Notes: generated from the letters alone by a model not told the origin. A stretch of 37,110 nt of DNA from Desulfocarbo sp964620595 (GCA_964620595.1 CAZUHP010000035.1:1-37110); one strand, 5' to 3'; positions 8,627 through 18,499 are shown, numbered from the stretch's first letter. Translations and numbers: made by a program.

Positions 8627-9394
8627 TTACAGGGTCAGGCGCATGCCGTCGGCCGCGGCCAGCACCTGGCCGCCGAATACCCGACCCGCCGCAGACACCG
8701 CCTCCGCCGCATCCACCTCCCGGTAGAGGTGGGAGAGCAGCAGGGTCTTCACCCCGGCCTCGGCGGCTAGGCGGCCGGCCTGGCTGGGCCCCAGGTGCCC
8801 TGGCTTGGGGTTCTGGTCGGTGGCCGCGCAGTGGGCCACCAGAAGCTCCGCGCCCCGGGCCAGCTCGACCAGGGCGGGGTCATACTCGCTGTCGCCCAGG
8901 TAGACCAGGCTGGCGCCTCCCCGCTCCAGGCGGTAGGCCAGGGAGGTCTCCATGTGGCGGGCCGGGGCGGTGCGGATGGCCAGCCCGGCCAGCCCGGCCT
9001 CCTGCCCGGGCTCCAGCCAAAGGGTCTGGAGGTTTTCCGCCGGCGGCTGCACCCAGGAGCCGAACACCCCGGCCAGGCCCTCCATGACCCGGGCCACTCC
9101 CTGGTGGCCCACCAGGGTGAGGCGGGCGTGCCGGTGCATCTCTGGGTCGAAGTTCAGGGCGAACAAGAGGGGCAACAAGTCGCTGAGGTGGTCCAGGTGG
9201 TGGTGGCTGAGGAGCACCCCGCGCACCGCGGCCGGGTCGAGGCCCTGCTCCAGGAAGCGGCGCCAGGCGCCCTGGCCCAAGTCCAGCAGGAACAACGCCT
9301 CCCCGGCCTCCAGCAGATAGGCGGGCGAGGAACGCTCGCGCCGCAATTCGCAGGAGCCCGAACCCAACACCGTGAGCCGCATGGCCTCAGGCAT
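8627..9394 (-). CDS. RNase Z-like metallo-beta-lactamase-fold hydrolase
   Basis: A 255-residue MBL-fold protein with the dinuclear metal motif HxHxDH in LLSHHHLDHLSD, further ligands in LGDSEYD and AHC, and a late GHLGPSQAG/LLSHLY region, all typical of the RNase Z/ElaC-like branch. It lacks a visible flexible exosite arm, so it may be a general phosphodiesterase rather than a true tRNA 3' processing enzyme. The start at 9394 is supported by GGAGGAAACAG directly before the ATG. It overlaps the stop of the PHP gene by 8 bases and is the last gene of the five-gene operon. Confidence 0.85.
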   Translation of the reverse strand: MPEAMRLTVLGSGSCELRRERSSPAYLLEAGEALFLLDLGQGAWRRFLEQGLDPAAVRGVLLSHHHLDHLSDLLPLLFALNFDPEMHRHARLTLVGHQGVARVMEGLAGVFGSWVQPPAENLQTLWLEPGQEAGLAGLAIRTAPARHMETSLAYRLERGGASLVYLGDSEYDPALVELARGAELLVAHCAATDQNPKPGHLGPSQAGRLAAEAGVKTLLLSHLYREVDAAEAVSAAGRVFGGQVLAAADGMRLTL

Positions 9395-10268
9395 CTGTTT
9401 CCTCCATCCTTCTTATGCGCTCGCGTCGCTGCTTGAGGGCGGCAAGGAGCGAGGCGGGCACCCGCAGGCCGCCCTTGCCCCGGCCCAGGGCCACCTGGGG
9501 CTTGGTACCGCCGTGAAAGTCGCTGCCCCCGCTCACCGCCAGCCCCAGCCGGGCGGCCAGGGAGACCAGGTAGCGCTGGGTGGCGCTGTCGTGCTCGCTG
9601 TAATAGGCCTCCAGGCCCTCCAGGCCCATGCCCCTCAGGCGCAGGACCAGGGACTCCAGGCCGGCCCGGTCCAGGTCCAGGAGCCCGGGATGGGCCAGCA
9701 CCGGCACCCCGCCCGCCCCCCGCACCAGGGCGATGCCCTGGGCCGCGGGCAGGCGCTCCTTGGGCACGTAGGCCGGGGCGCCGGCGGCCAGCCAGCGGTT
9801 GAAGGCCTCGCCCACCGAGCCGGCCAGGCCCTTGGCCACCAGGGCCCGGGCCACGTGGGGCCGGCCCACCTGGGCGTCCCCGCCCTTGGTCTGGGCCAGC
9901 ACCTCCTCCAGGCTGAGGGGCAGGCCCAGCTCGTTCAGCCGGGCCAGCAGGCGGGGGGTGCGCTGGCGGCGGGCCTGCTGGAGGCGCTCCAGGCCGGCCA
10001 AAAGGCCGGGGTCCGCGGGCCGCACCCACAGGCCCAACAGGTGGGCCCCGCCGGTGAGCCCCACCTCCATACTTATCTCCACCCCGGGCACCACCTCCAG
10101 GCCCAGCTCCCGGCCCGCGGCCAGGCCCTCGGCCAGGCCGGCCACGGTGTCGTGGTCGGTGATGGCCACCGCCTCGAGCCCGGCCTCCTGGGCCGCGGCC
10201 ACCAGCTCCCGGGGGGAGAGGGTGCCGTCGCTGGCCGTGGTGTGGGTATGCAGGTCGATGCAGTCCAT
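9387..10268 (-). CDS. PHP-domain phosphoesterase (TrpH/YciV, RNase AM type)
   Basis: A 293-residue polymerase-and-histidinol-phosphatase (PHP) domain protein with the expected metal ligands in order: DLHTHTTASDG at the N-terminus, AITDHDT near 40, PGVEIS near 60, GRPHVARAL in the middle, VLAHPG near 190 and SGGSDFHG near 245. This order matches the YciV/TrpH group, whose characterised members hydrolyse 3',5'-nucleoside bisphosphates or trim RNA 5' ends. Pairing with an RNase Z-like gene in overlapping frames suggests a nucleotide/RNA clean-up role for both. The ATG at 10268 has TTGGAG seven bases upstream. Confidence 0.9.
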   Translation of the reverse strand: MDCIDLHTHTTASDGTLSPRELVAAAQEAGLEAVAITDHDTVAGLAEGLAAGRELGLEVVPGVEISMEVGLTGGAHLLGLWVRPADPGLLAGLERLQQARRQRTPRLLARLNELGLPLSLEEVLAQTKGGDAQVGRPHVARALVAKGLAGSVGEAFNRWLAAGAPAYVPKERLPAAQGIALVRGAGGVPVLAHPGLLDLDRAGLESLVLRLRGMGLEGLEAYYSEHDSATQRYLVSLAARLGLAVSGGSDFHGGTKPQVALGRGKGGLRVPASLLAALKQRRERIRRMEETDA

Positions 10269-10297
10269 GCCAGGGCTCCAAGCCGGGGGGGCAGCCC

Positions 10298-11260
10298 CTA
10301 GCCGACCTCCAGGAGCACCTTGAGCGCGCCGGGCCTGCCGGCCGCGGCCAGGGCCTCGCCGGCCCGGGCCAGGGGGTAGGTGGCCTGGATCAAGGGCTCC
10401 ACCGCCAGCAGGCGGTTCTGGAGAAAGTGGAGGGCCAGGCGCATGTCGCCGCAGCGCGAACCCATGAGGGTCACCTCGTCCACCACCAGCTTGGCCAGGT
10501 CCAGGGTGGAGGGCTGGTGGCTGGTGGTCTTGGCCACCACCACCCCCTCGGGCTGGACCAGGGCCAGGGCCTGGGCCAGGCCCTCCGGCCGGCCGGTGGC
10601 CTCCACCACCACCTCGAAGCGCTGGTCCCCGAGCGCCGGGTCGCTGCTCAGCACCGTGGCCACGCCCTGGGCCTGGGCCAGGGCGAGCTTGTGCGGGTGG
10701 CGGCCGGCCAGCACCAGGGAGGGCACCCAGTGCCTGAGCCCCAGGGCGCAGAGGAGGCCCAGCTTGCCGTCGCCCAGGACCAAAAGCCGCTGGCGGGCGG
10801 TGAGGCGCATCTGCTGACTGGGTTCCAGGGCCGCGGCCAGGGGCTCGCTGAACACCGCCTGCCGATCGCCGAGGGAATCGTCGATCGGAATGAGGTTCTC
10901 CGCCGGCAGGGCCACGTACTCGGCCATGGCGCCGGGCGCGTCCTTGATGCCCAGGGCGCGGCGCTCCGGGCAGTGGCGGGGGTCGCCGGCCAGGCAGCGG
11001 GCACAGGAGCCGCAGCCGAAATTTATCTCCGCCACCACCCGCCGGCCCACCAGCTCGGGCCGGGAGGGCGCCTCCTCCACCAGGCCCACGAACTCATGGC
11101 CCGGCACCCCGGCGAAACCATAGTACCCGGCCAGAAGCTCCAGGTCGGTGTTGCATATCCCGGCCAGGAGCACCCGCACCAGGGCCTCGCCAGGAGCGGG
11201 CCGGGGGCGGGGCAGCTCCCGCACCTCCACCCGGCCGCCTTCCAGCCATACCGCCAGCAT
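10298..11260 (-). CDS. Zinc-dependent medium-chain dehydrogenase
   Basis: A 320-residue MDR-superfamily dehydrogenase. Catalytic zinc ligands are seen in GICNTD (Cys) and GHEFVG (His-Glu); the structural zinc loop has its four cysteines in CGSCARCLAGDPRHC. The cofactor domain starts at LLVLGDGKLGLL, a GxGxxG variant with Asp in the second position. The substrate is not evident. The ATG at 11260 lies 5 bases after the nitroreductase stop, so the pair is tightly coupled; a longer frame to 11353 overlaps the nitroreductase gene and has no family sequence. Confidence 0.88.
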   Translation of the reverse strand: MLAVWLEGGRVEVRELPRPRPAPGEALVRVLLAGICNTDLELLAGYYGFAGVPGHEFVGLVEEAPSRPELVGRRVVAEINFGCGSCARCLAGDPRHCPERRALGIKDAPGAMAEYVALPAENLIPIDDSLGDRQAVFSEPLAAALEPSQQMRLTARQRLLVLGDGKLGLLCALGLRHWVPSLVLAGRHPHKLALAQAQGVATVLSSDPALGDQRFEVVVEATGRPEGLAQALALVQPEGVVVAKTTSHQPSTLDLAKLVVDEVTLMGSRCGDMRLALHFLQNRLLAVEPLIQATYPLARAGEALAAAGRPGALKVLLEVG

Positions 11261-11265
11261 GGCCC

Positions 11266-11934
11266 CTACTCCAGCCCGCGCATGACCAGCACCCTGTCCA
11301 GGGGCTCGCGCGGGGAGCGGAAGGCGTTGACCTCGGCCCCTGTCTCCGGCCAACCCAGGGCCAGGCCGATGAGCAGGGCCTCGTCCTCGCCCAGGGGCAG
11401 GTGCCGGCGCACCAGGTGGGGATAGCGGGCCAGGGCCGCGATCACGCAGGTGGCCAGGCCCTCGTCGGCCGCGGCCAGGCAGAGGCAGGCGACAAAGGCG
11501 CCGGCGTCAAAGGCCGCATAGGCGGTCTGGCCGGCGGGCACGGTGACGAAGACCAGGGCCGGCGCGCCAAAGGCGTTGAAGTTGTTGGCGTAGTGGGCGG
11601 CGCGTTTCTCCCGGTCCTCGCGGCCGATGCCCAACACCTTGAACAGGGCCCGGCCCAACTCGCGGTAGCGGTCCATCATGGCGCCCTGGAAGCCGGCGGG
11701 CATCTCTATCTCCGGCGCCTCCTCCTGGCCGGATTGGTGGGCAGCCACCAGGTCCCGGCGGATGTCCCGGGCCACCTGGCCGCCGGCGGCATAGACCCGC
11801 CAGGGCTGGGTGTTGCCCCAGGAGGGCACCCGCTGGGCCCTTTGCACCACCTCTCCGATCAGGGCGGCCGGCACCGGCTTGTCCTGGTAGCGCCGGCAGG
11901 AGTAGCGGGCCTTGAGAACTTCCTTGAACTCCAC
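11266..11934 (-). CDS. Nitroreductase-family flavoprotein
   Basis: A 222-residue FMN-dependent oxidoreductase. The N-terminal FMN phosphate motif RYSCRRYQDKPV and the following SWGNTQPWRVYA (S-x-x-N-x-Q-P-W) are both intact; the C-terminal half has LALGWPETGAEVNAFRSPREPLD, as in family members acting on nitroaromatics, quinones or enoyl compounds. The start is a GTG at 11934, chosen because AAGGAGG sits six bases upstream and the family N-terminus follows directly. Its place between a crotonase and a zinc dehydrogenase suggests a shared redox pathway, possibly acyl-CoA or aromatic, but the substrate is unknown. Confidence 0.9.
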   Translation of the reverse strand: MEFKEVLKARYSCRRYQDKPVPAALIGEVVQRAQRVPSWGNTQPWRVYAAGGQVARDIRRDLVAAHQSGQEEAPEIEMPAGFQGAMMDRYRELGRALFKVLGIGREDREKRAAHYANNFNAFGAPALVFVTVPAGQTAYAAFDAGAFVACLCLAAADEGLATCVIAALARYPHLVRRHLPLGEDEALLIGLALGWPETGAEVNAFRSPREPLDRVLVMRGLE

Positions 11935-11961
11935 CTTGGCCTCCTTTTTTGGATTGAGCGG

Positions 11962-12744
11962 CTAGCGGCGGCGGGCGGCCACGAAACGCTCCACCCGCTC
12001 CCGGAACTCGGGGTGGTCGGCAGCGGCCATGACCGCCCGGCGCTCGTCCTCGCTCTGGGTCATGAGCCCTCCCCGGTCCGCGGCGCAAAGCAGGGCCTTA
12101 CTGGCGGCCAGGGCCCGGGCCGGCCCCCGGGCCAGTTCGCCGGCCAGCTCCAGGGCCCGGGAGAGCACCTCGTCCTTGGGCCGCAGCTCGTCCACCAGGC
12201 CCCAGGCCAGGGCCCGGTCCGGCTCGAGGCGCCGGTTCAGGTACAAAAGTTCGCCGGCCCGGGCCAGACCCACCCGCCGGGGCAGGGTGAGGCTCACCCC
12301 CGCCCCGGGCACCAGGCCCACGCCCAGAAAGCCGGTCACCAGCTTGGCCCCCTGGTCGCAGACCACGAAATCCGCGGCCAGCATCCAGCCCAGGCCCGCG
12401 CCCGAGGCCGCGCCCTCCACCGCGCAGACCACGGGCTGGGGCAGGTGGACCAGGGCCGCCAGCACCCGGTGCACCCACTTGGTGTAGGCGGCGAACACCT
12501 CGCCCGCGCCGGAATGGCTCTGCAAGTGCTCCCAGGCGCGCACCACGTTGCCCCCGGCGGAGAACACCCCGCCCGCGCCGGTGAGCACCACCGCCCGCAC
12601 CGACTGGTCCAGGCCCACCGCCTCCAGGGCCCGGGCCAGCTCCGGGCCCAGGTCCTGGTCCATGGCGTTCATGGTGGCCGGGTTGTCCATGACCACCAGG
12701 GCCACGGCCCCCCGGCGCTGGCTGCGTACAAAAGGCCGGCTCAC
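11962..12744 (-). CDS. Crotonase-fold (enoyl-CoA hydratase/isomerase) protein
   Basis: A 260-residue crotonase. Both oxyanion-hole segments are present: GGVFSAGGNVVRAW and AVEGAASGAGLGWMLAADFVV. The two glutamates that activate water in true enoyl-CoA hydratases are not in place: by my alignment one falls on Gly in GAGLGWMLAAD and the other on Phe in TGFLGVGLVPGAG. The GLVPGAGVSLTLPRRVG stretch is closer to PaaG-type isomerases, although their usual Asp is Gly here. The reaction is therefore open. A GTG at 12744 is chosen as start because AAGGAG lies seven bases upstream. It is the first gene of the five-gene operon. Confidence 0.88.
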   Translation of the reverse strand: MSRPFVRSQRRGAVALVVMDNPATMNAMDQDLGPELARALEAVGLDQSVRAVVLTGAGGVFSAGGNVVRAWEHLQSHSGAGEVFAAYTKWVHRVLAALVHLPQPVVCAVEGAASGAGLGWMLAADFVVCDQGAKLVTGFLGVGLVPGAGVSLTLPRRVGLARAGELLYLNRRLEPDRALAWGLVDELRPKDEVLSRALELAGELARGPARALAASKALLCAADRGGLMTQSEDERRAVMAAADHPEFRERVERFVAARRR

Positions 12745-12923
12745 GGCAAGGCTCCTTGCGATATCAAGCCACCGGCTTAGCCTGCCACAAGCCCGGACCC
12801 CTGGCAAGCGCCCCCCGCGCCCCCCCCAAGGCGGAGAGGGCCGAAAAAAGCGACTGCCCGCGGCCGCAGTTGTGGGAAAATAGAGTAGTAGAGGCACCCG
12901 CTTTCTCCAAAGGCTTTCACTCC

Positions 12924-13733
12924 ATGGCCAACGACATCCACTCCCAGGTGCTGGAGCTACTCCTGGACAAGGAGGCTCCCAGCCGCAACCAGGACTTCGA
13001 ACGCTTCAGCGGCCCCCAGGGCCAACGGATCTACCGGCTCTACCGCATCTACCTGAGCCTGCTGGCCGAGCTGGAGCAGGCCTCCCAGCGGCCCGAGGTG
13101 CGGGTGAGCCTCAGCCGGGAGGAAGGCGGCTACTACCTGGTGATCGAGGACCCCCGCCTGGCCTACCGCCGCAACTGCCTGCTGCCCCTGGAGCTGGCCC
13201 CGGCCTTTGTGGAACGCCTGCGCGCCTGGGGCCGGGAGGTGGGGGGGAACGACGCGGACGAGCTCCTGCCCGTGGTGGACGAGAACGACCAGGTGCTGGG
13301 CACCCGGCGGCGGGAGGATGTCCACGCCCTGGGGCTCCTGCACCGGGCGGTGCACGTGCTGGTCTTCGACCGGAAGGGCCGACTCTACCTCCAGAAGCGC
13401 TCGGCGGCCAAGGACACCCACCCCGGCAAGTGGACCACCTCGGCCAGCGGCCACGTGGACCCGGGGGAAGACTATGAACAGGCGGCCTCCCGCGAACTCC
13501 AGGAGGAGCTGGGCCTGCGGCTCCCCCTGGAGGAAGTGGGGGCCATCCCTGCCTGCCCCCGCACGGAAAACGAGTTCGTGCGGGTCTTTCGCGTCACCAC
13601 CTCCCAAGAGCCCCTGCCCCACCCGATCGAGATCAGCGAGGGCCGCTGGTTCGAGCTGGAAGCTGCCCGCACCCTGGCCGCCGACCCGGCGCGCGCCACG
13701 CCCTCCCTGGGCGCGGTGCTGGAGCTTGTCTAG
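12924..13733 (+). CDS. Nudix hydrolase with N-terminal extension
   Basis: A 269-residue protein. Residues ~110-235 are a Nudix domain with a complete box (G-x5-E-x7-RELxEELGL) in GHVDPGEDYEQAASRELQEE. The preceding ELLPVVDENDQVLG and RAVHVLVFDRKGRLYLQKRS resemble the YfcD/isopentenyl-diphosphate-isomerase-like subgroup. The first ~105 residues form a separate, mostly helical domain (IYRLYRIYLSLLAELEQ) that I do not recognise. The substrate is a nucleoside diphosphate linked to an unknown group. The ATG at 12924 has a modest AAAGG ten bases upstream; the open frame extends further 5' through non-conserved sequence. It is divergent from the crotonase operon. Confidence 0.85.
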   Translation: MANDIHSQVLELLLDKEAPSRNQDFERFSGPQGQRIYRLYRIYLSLLAELEQASQRPEVRVSLSREEGGYYLVIEDPRLAYRRNCLLPLELAPAFVERLRAWGREVGGNDADELLPVVDENDQVLGTRRREDVHALGLLHRAVHVLVFDRKGRLYLQKRSAAKDTHPGKWTTSASGHVDPGEDYEQAASRELQEELGLRLPLEEVGAIPACPRTENEFVRVFRVTTSQEPLPHPIEISEGRWFELEAARTLAADPARATPSLGAVLELV

Positions 13734-13736
13734 GTA

Positions 13737-13840
13737 GGGCATTTCGCCGCAGGGAGGGCCATATCGCCCCACCATGGCCATCTATCTGAAAAGCCAACTC
13801 AAATAGTGCTGCCCTCCATGGGGGGCTGCCATTCCGCCCC
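13737..13840 (+). promoter_or_regulatory. Three phased repeats, likely activator sites
   Basis: Three copies of a motif close to GGCCATWTCGCCCC begin at 13737, 13757 and 13827 (GGGCATTTCGCCGC, GGCCATATCGCCCC, TGCCATTCCGCCCC). Spacings of 20 and 70 bp keep them on one helix face. They lie about 100-190 bp upstream of a sigma-54 promoter, where enhancer-binding proteins normally bind. The adjacent NtrC-type regulator is the obvious candidate; this is inference. Confidence 0.55.
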
Positions 13841-13929
13841 TGTGCGCCGGCCTGGGCCGGGCAGCGCCTCCGGGCGATTTAGGGGCATAAAACCAATCAT
13901 AACCACTAGTTGAGGTCTGCCTCCCGTCC

Positions 13930-13945
13930 TGGCCCCCAAACTGCA
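13930..13945 (+). promoter_or_regulatory. Sigma-54 promoter of the GcvH-like gene
   Basis: TGGCCCCCAAACTGCA matches the -24/-12 consensus TGGCACGNNNNTTGCA at the critical GG and GC with the required 10-base spacing. It is 42 bases before the ATG at 13988, giving a predicted transcript start near 13957. A sigma-54-dependent activator gene is encoded nearby (15540-16892). Confidence 0.75.
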
Positions 13946-13987
13946 ATGGGTAAGGGCAACCGATCCTTTTCAGCAGGGAGGTGCTTT

Positions 13988-14911
13988 ATGGCCGAAACTA
14001 CCACCCAAAGGCCCCGCAGCGGGCGTCCCGCCGTCTATGACATGACCTCCCAGCAGTGCATCTGGTCCGCAGCCGGGGTGGTGCCCTACCGCCTTTGCCA
14101 CAACGCCTTTGATTGCACCACCTGCAGCTTTGACCGCAAGATGCAGCGCGAGCGCGGCCGGGCCGCGCTGGGACGCTCCTCCGCCCGGCCCACCTGGCGG
14201 GAGAAGGCGCGCCAGGGGGGCAGCCTGGAGAGCCACCGCTGCCGCCACATGCTGAGCGGGTACGTGCCGGTGAAGTACTGCAGCCACAACTTCGAGTGCG
14301 CCACCTGCGAGTACGACCAGCTCATCGAGGAGGAGATCCGCTCCCAGGAGGTCCCGGAAACCCCGGTGGAGCTGGTGGCCGGCTTCGCCCTGGCCCCCGG
14401 CTACTACTACCACCGCGGCCACACCTGGGCCCGGGTGGAGTACGGCGGCCAGGTGCGGGTGGGCATCGACGACTTCGCCGCCCGCCTGCTGGGCCCGCCC
14501 GAGGGCCTGGAGCTGCCGGCGCTGGGATCTGCCCTCAACCAGGGCGAGCCCGGGGTCGAACTCCGGCGCGGCGGCCACCGGGCCGGCATGCTGAGCCCGG
14601 TACAGGGCATCGTGGTGGCGGTGAACCCCAACCTGCGGCACCGGCCCGGCCTGGCCAACCACTCGCCCTATGCCTCTGGCTGGTGCCTGATCCTGCAGCC
14701 CACCCGCCTGACCCGCGACCTGCGCAGCCTCCTGTTCGGCACCCAGACCGAAGGCTGGCTGGACCACGAGGCCGGGCGCCTGGCCGAGCTGCTCGACCGG
14801 GAGAGCGGCTACCGGCTGGCGGCCACCGGCGGCCGGGTGGTGGAGGACATCTACGGCAGCGTGGAGGGGCTGGACTGGGACGAGCTGGTGCAAGGTTTCC
14901 TGCTCACCTGA
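13988..14911 (+). CDS. Cys-rich GcvH-like domain protein, no lipoyl lysine
   Basis: A 307-residue protein. Two copies of a cysteine pattern C-x12-C-x5-C-x2-C lie at C24/C37/C43/C46 and C85/C98/C104/C107, joined by a basic linker; each could bind a metal ion or Fe-S cluster. From about residue 130 it resembles the H protein of glycine cleavage (YHRGHTWARVEYGGQVRVGIDDFAARLLG; LSPVQGIVVAVNPNLRHRPGLANHSPYASGWCLIL). The lysine normally lipoylated is absent: the aligned segment reads ELRRGGHRAGMLSPV. It is thus not a glycine-cleavage carrier and is probably a regulatory or redox-sensing relative. The ATG at 13988 follows GGGAGGTG. It is convergent with the archaemetzincin gene (9 bases). Confidence 0.85.
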   Translation: MAETTTQRPRSGRPAVYDMTSQQCIWSAAGVVPYRLCHNAFDCTTCSFDRKMQRERGRAALGRSSARPTWREKARQGGSLESHRCRHMLSGYVPVKYCSHNFECATCEYDQLIEEEIRSQEVPETPVELVAGFALAPGYYYHRGHTWARVEYGGQVRVGIDDFAARLLGPPEGLELPALGSALNQGEPGVELRRGGHRAGMLSPVQGIVVAVNPNLRHRPGLANHSPYASGWCLILQPTRLTRDLRSLLFGTQTEGWLDHEAGRLAELLDRESGYRLAATGGRVVEDIYGSVEGLDWDELVQGFLLT

Positions 14912-14920
14912 GCCCTGCCC

Positions 14921-15502
14921 CTAAGAAGTCAACTCCGCCCGCCTGCGGCCGACCTCCCGGTCGCAGGCCGGGCACAACCACATCTCCAGGGCGTCCAGCC
15001 TGGCCAGGTCTCCGGCAAAGCGCATGAGACAGCCCTCCTCGCGGCAGTGGGTGAGGCCCAGGGCGTGGCCCGCCTCGTGGCAAGCCACCTTGGCCAGGCG
15101 CTGGTAGGCCAGGGAGCGGTCGGCCGGCGGGCCGCCTTCCGCCTGGCGCAGGCGGCAAAGGGAGGCCACCGCCACCCCGCCGCCCACCTGGGCCTCGCCG
15201 AACACGAAGGTGAACACCGGCAAGCACAGGTCGACCTCGGTCACCCCCACCCGGATCACCTCCCGGGGCCGTCCCTTGGCCAGGAAATCCATCAAGGCCT
15301 TGGCGTCGTACTGGCCCCGCACCTTGAGGTAGGCGAAGTCCGGCTCCGGCCCCGGCTCCGCCACCCGGGCGGGCAGGCCCATGAGTATGCGCAGGTGGGC
15401 GGCGGCCACCGCGCAGGCCACGGGATGCACCCGGCCGAGGGGGATCACCTCGGCCCTGGGGCCGGGCGGAGGGGGGGAGGAGGCGGAAGCGGGGTGGGTC
15501 AT
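14921..15502 (-). CDS. Archaemetzincin-family zinc metalloprotease
   Basis: A 193-residue protein with the archaemetzincin signature: HEAGHALGLTHC (zinc ligands H142, H146, H152, catalytic E143, then C153), followed by C158-L-M160 as the met-turn and a C177-P-A-C180 pair. These four cysteines bind a second structural zinc in known family members. There is no signal peptide; the start is Pro-rich. No substrate is known for bacterial members. The ATG at 15502 is 37 bases after the NtrC regulator gene, so kinase, regulator and protease form one operon. Confidence 0.92.
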   Translation of the reverse strand: MTHPASASSPPPPGPRAEVIPLGRVHPVACAVAAAHLRILMGLPARVAEPGPEPDFAYLKVRGQYDAKALMDFLAKGRPREVIRVGVTEVDLCLPVFTFVFGEAQVGGGVAVASLCRLRQAEGGPPADRSLAYQRLAKVACHEAGHALGLTHCREEGCLMRFAGDLARLDALEMWLCPACDREVGRRRAELTS

Positions 15503-15539
15503 CTTCCTGGAGCGCGGCCGGGCAAAAGGGGCCGGGCAG

Positions 15540-16888
<1,349 letters not shown>

Positions 16889-16892
<4 letters not shown>

Positions 16893-18457
16893 TGCATCTT
16901 CTCCGTGCCGGGCGCCACCTCGAAGGGAGGAAGCACGATGCGGAAGGTGGTGCCCTTGCCGGGCTGGCTGTCCACGTCGATGCGGCCCCGGTGCTCACTG
17001 ATGATGCCGTAGACCATGGAAAGCCCCAGGCCCACCCCCTGCACCTCGCTCTTGGTGGAAAAGAAGGGCTCGAAGATGCGGGGCAGGACTTCCGGGGCGA
17101 TTCCCTTGCCGGTGTCGGTCACCTCGGCCCACACCAGGCCGTCCTCGCGGCGCCCGCCGGTTATGGTGAGCCGGCCCCCCTCGGGCATGGCCTCCAGGGC
17201 GTTGAACACCAGGTTGGTGAAGCACTGCTGAATCTGGGTGGCGTCGCCCCACACCTCCAGGGGCTCCTCCGGCAGCCTGCATTCCAGCTCCACCCCGCTG
17301 ATCTCCATGCGGTGGCGGGTGATCTGCACGATCTGGCCGATGAGCTTCACCAAGTCCAGCCGCTTGGGCTCCATGCTCTGCTGGCGGGCAAAGGAGAGCA
17401 GGTTGCGCACTATGGCGCTGCTGCGCTCGGCCTCGTGCACGGTGAGCCGCAGCCACTGCCGCCATTGCTCCAACTCCTCGGGCTTGGGCGCGCCTTCCTC
17501 CAGGCAGCGCAGCAGCAGCTTGCCGAAGTTGATGATGCTGGCGATGGGGTTGTTGATCTCGTGGGCCACCGAGGCCACCAGCTTGCCCAGGGCCAGCAGC
17601 TTGTCCTCCTGCACCAGCCGGGCCAGGTCCTTCTTGATGGCCTGGGTGCGCAGCTCCACCCGCGAGGCCAGCTCGTGGGTGATGTCCCGGAATATCTCCA
17701 GCACCTGCACGATCTGGCCCTTGCGGTTCACCAGGGGATAGGTGCTCACGTCGCGGTAGTGGGCCTCGCCGCGGGAGTCGCGGAACTCGTGGATGCCGTG
17801 GGCCGAACGACCGGTGGACAGGGTCTCCTGCATGGGACAGGGGGTCTCGGGGCTGTGGCAGGGGCTCAGCTTCTGGTGCATCACCTGGAAGCAGAAGCGC
17901 CCCTGCGCGTTGTCCGGGCTGATGTCCGCCCAGCGGCAGGCAGCCTGGTTGATCCGCATTATGCGGTAATCGGTGTCCAGCACCATCACCCCCTCGCTGG
18001 TGGCCCGGGTGAGCGCCCGCGCAAAGGAGCGCTCCATGCTGATCTCGTCTTCCTTCCTCTCCAGCTCGACCCCGAAGGCGGCGATGTCGTGGAACAAAAG
18101 CGAGGCGGTGTAGTCGATGACCCCCACCGACTCCGGCTTGCGCTCGGCCAGATCGCGCAGGAGCCGCTCGTTGCCGGTCAGCTCGATGATCAGATCCAGC
18201 TCCGGCAGGTCCAGCAACTTGCGGTAGTCGGTGGTAGTGAAGATGCCCCTCTTCTGGGCCTCCACCAGGCCCACCGCCTGGGGGTTGATGTCTGCCACCC
18301 CCACGATCTCGGGGCGCAGCCGGCGGAGGCGTTTGGAATCCAGAAGGCGAAGGATGGCCAGGCAGCGCCGCCCGCCCCCCACCACGGCCAGCTTGAGTGC
18401 AGTCGGCCCATTGCGGGTGTTTTGCGCCACGGCACCAATATCCCTCGAGGGTCTCAT
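16889..18457 (-). CDS. Rossmann-PAS sensor histidine kinase
   Basis: A 522-residue soluble kinase. Residues 21-120 look like a Rossmann dinucleotide-binding domain (LAVVGGGRRCLAILRLL, then a strand and acidic turn IVGVADINPQA, and LDLIIELTGN) as in oxidoreductases. Residues 140-262 form a PAS domain with three cysteines, C189, C200 and C207. The kinase core has the H-box SVAHEINNP (H299), N-box NLVFNALEAMP, DTGKGI and GVGLGLSMVYGI. It may read NAD(P)(H) or another nucleotide plus a redox or metal signal; that is inference. The ATG at 18457 follows an AT-rich promoter-like stretch. The stop overlaps the NtrC gene start. Confidence 0.93.
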
Positions 18458-18472
18458 AGTTAAGTATATTGT

Positions 18473-18487
18473 CCTATATATATTAGG
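18473..18487 (-). promoter_or_regulatory. AT-rich palindrome upstream of the kinase gene
   Basis: On the minus strand CCTAATATATATAGG is a 15-base palindrome with one mismatch, 16 bases before the kinase ATG and inside the only AT-rich stretch for several kilobases. TTGCAA lies just upstream and TATACT just downstream. It may be the promoter region with an operator; no well-spaced -35/-10 pair can be fixed. Confidence 0.4.
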
Positions 18488-18499
18488 TCATTTGCAACC

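Noticed and set aside
13988..14911. Glycine cleavage system H protein as a simple call
   Set aside because: The lipoyl-lysine motif is missing, an eight-Cys N-terminal region is added, and no gcvP or gcvT is nearby.
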